DNA from: RGIG3002 sp045546775
GTDB taxonomy: Bacteria > Bacillota > Clostridia > Lachnospirales > Lachnospiraceae
NCBI GenBank assembly: GCA_045546775.1
Contig: JAZQDM010000100.1
Span: forward strand, 5,175-69,174
Length of the DNA: 64,000 nucleotides
Direction of reading: 5' to 3'
In this document: positions 63,009-64,000 of the stretch, piece after piece
Layout: every line of letters begins with the position of its first letter
Position numbering within the stretch: position 1 is the stretch's first letter
The notes under the pieces: model-generated
Database searches by the model: none
The model's input: only the letters and a program-made list of their open reading frames with translations
Told to the model about the DNA's origin: nothing
Position numbers and translations under genes: made by a program

Positions 63009-63818
63009 ATGCAAGAAACTACTTTTAAACAAACTACAAAACAAAGAGAACTTGCCAAAAAGTGCAATTCTTCAAAAAGCTGCAACTTTGCGGAAGGTTG
63101 CAGCTTTTATAAACTTGCTGTGCTGTTTTTTATTGGCGCCTTTTTGGGCGATGTCATAGAGACGGTATTTTGCTTTTTTTATTACGGTGAAATCATGAGC
63201 CGAAGCAGCGTCGTGTATGGGCCTTTTAGCATTGTATGGGGGCTTGGTTGCAGTCTGCTGACCGCACTTTTGTATCCTTTCCGCAACAAAAGCGTCTCCT
63301 TCCTTTTTTGGATGGGGACACTGCTTGGCGGAATTTACGAATACCTTTGCAGTGTATTTACAGAAATGGTATTTGGCACAATCTTTTGGGATTACAGCGA
63401 TTACACGCTTCAGCTTGGCGGACGCATCAACTTGCTTTTTTGCTTCTTTTGGGGCATCGCCGTCGTCGTTTGGCTTCGCTTTCTTTATCCGAAGTTGTCT
63501 GCTGTAATTGAAAAGATTCCGGTTCGAACCGGCGTTATCGCCACAAATGCTTTGATTGTATTTATGGTGTTTGATATGCTTGTTTCGTCACTTGCCATGA
63601 TGCGTTATACGGAGAGGAATACTCCCGGTATGAATTCCGCTTCCCGGATACAGGAAGGAACTGCATCACTGTTTTCCGCCTCCGACGCCGATACGCGTAC
63701 TGCATTAGAAGTATTTCTGGATACACATTTTCCAGACGAACGGATGGAAAAGATATATCCACATGTCACGATAGTCGAGACGGAAGTAATGTCATTTCGG
63801 GTAGAATTTTCGTATTAA
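63009..63818 (+). CDS. Putative ABC-transporter type IV membrane protein (PF06541)
   Basis: Membrane protein of the family annotated as putative ABC transporter permease type IV; function unknown. The 269-residue frame has five hydrophobic segments (about 36-60, 70-92, 98-118, 138-160, 175-200) with FIGAFLGDVIETVFCFF, YGPFSIVWGLG, GGIYEYLCS and WDYSDYTLQLGGRINL. The first 35 residues are polar with a Cys cluster (C-x6-C-x5-C), have no ribosome-binding site and overlap a terminator-like hairpin, so the true start may be nearer residue 36 (GTG at 63120). Confidence 0.72.
   Translation: MQETTFKQTTKQRELAKKCNSSKSCNFAEGCSFYKLAVLFFIGAFLGDVIETVFCFFYYGEIMSRSSVVYGPFSIVWGLGCSLLTALLYPFRNKSVSFLFWMGTLLGGIYEYLCSVFTEMVFGTIFWDYSDYTLQLGGRINLLFCFFWGIAVVVWLRFLYPKLSAVIEKIPVRTGVIATNALIVFMVFDMLVSSLAMMRYTERNTPGMNSASRIQEGTASLFSASDADTRTALEVFLDTHFPDERMEKIYPHVTIVETEVMSFRVEFSY
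63075..63112 (+). terminator. Terminator-like hairpin after coaBC, inside next frame
   Basis: AAAAGCTGCAAC and GTTGCAGCTTTT form a perfect 12-bp stem (63075-63086 with 63097-63108) around a ten-base loop, followed by ATAAACTT. It lies within codons 23-34 of the frame starting at 63009. Confidence 0.6.
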
Positions 63819-63820
63819 AA

Positions 63821-63868
63821 AAAGGAGTCTAGTCAATTTTGGATTGAATAGGCTCCTTTACTTTTTTA
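63821..63868. terminator. Terminator after the PF06541 gene
   Basis: AAAGGAG...TCAAT pairs with ATTGA...CTCCTTT with two internal mismatches, followed by TACTTTTTT. The converging gene at the right edge may share it. Confidence 0.75.
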
Positions 63869-63904
63869 GGGCGTATGCATTGTAAAACTGAATTTGAGTG
63901 TGCT

Positions 63905-64000
63905 TCAATAATCCTTAGGATATGTTTCAATTTCCAGTGTATACTTTACCACTTTCAGTAATTCATCCACTCTATAATATTGGCCCCTATATTCAAAAGC
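63905..64000 (-). CDS. Possible C-terminal end of a minus-strand gene (partial)
   Basis: One minus-strand frame is open from the right edge to a TGA at 63905, giving 31 residues (AFEYRGQYYRVDELLKVV onward, ending YPKDY). Composition looks protein-like and a terminator lies beyond the stop, but the stretch is too short to identify. About 35 bases between the stop and the terminator hold nothing recognisable. Confidence 0.4.
   Translation of the reverse strand, partial: AFEYRGQYYRVDELLKVVKYTLEIETYPKDY

Noticed and set aside
1..64000. tRNA, rRNA, prophage or insertion-sequence content
   Set aside because: No CCA-ended cloverleaf, rRNA-like segment, transposase, integrase or phage structural gene was recognised by eye.

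Overview
The window is a low-GC Firmicutes chromosome segment, most likely from a spore-forming, motile member of the Lachnospiraceae (Clostridia). Supporting signs are sigG, sigE and spoIIGA beside ftsZ, a SCIFF peptide with its radical-SAM maturase, a PASTA kinase with its phosphatase, a chemoreceptor, and large sugar-type binding lipoproteins that share one C-terminal signature. About 54 genes are tightly packed, mostly on the minus strand. No rRNA, tRNA, CRISPR array, prophage or insertion sequence was recognised.

Layout from left to right: (1) 1-2.7 kb, shikimate genes aroE-aroK, a YqeG phosphatase, nrdR and a YlmC/YmxH protein. (2) 2.8-6.2 kb, the sporulation sigma region: sigG and a small unknown gene on the plus strand, then mgsA, sigE and its protease gene spoIIGA on the minus strand. 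(3) 6.3-19.1 kb, a reduced division and cell-wall (dcw) cluster reading mraZ-rsmH-ftsL-PBP-PBP-mraY-murD-ftsW-divIB-ftsZ from a promoter followed by four MraZ-type operator repeats. A kinase-like gene and a GC-rich hairpin element lie between ftsZ and spoIIGA. murE, murF, murG, murB and ftsA are not in the cluster; murE sits at 32-33 kb. (4) 19.1-35.5 kb, housekeeping genes: lgt, ychF, rsgA, prkC, stp, rlmN, rsmB, a membrane zinc peptidase, fmt, def, priA, murE, recJ. (5) 35.5-39.9 kb, secDF, scfB, scfA (48 codons) and a small membrane protein. (6) 40-41.3 kb, a CNNM/CorC-type membrane protein.

(7) 41.4-54.0 kb is the accessory and most unusual part. Read on the minus strand it encodes a propeller-like/solute-binding lipoprotein, a cytosolic-looking amidase, a second such lipoprotein, MalF- and MalG-type permeases, a long HlyD/MacA-type adaptor, a MacB periplasmic-core protein lacking the FtsX membrane domain, and a third lipoprotein. 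No ATPase is encoded there. Import-type and export-type parts share one gene string, which is the best candidate here for an undescribed system. (8) 54-64 kb holds a chemoreceptor, an Sfp-type phosphopantetheinyl transferase, hisS-aspS, a pantothenate-to-CoA module (ECF S component, coaX, coaBC), a PF06541 membrane protein and the tail of one more gene.

Start codons were moved from the longest reading frame wherever a ribosome-binding site, a promoter position or family length pointed to an internal start. All family assignments rest on motif recognition by eye; no searches were run.
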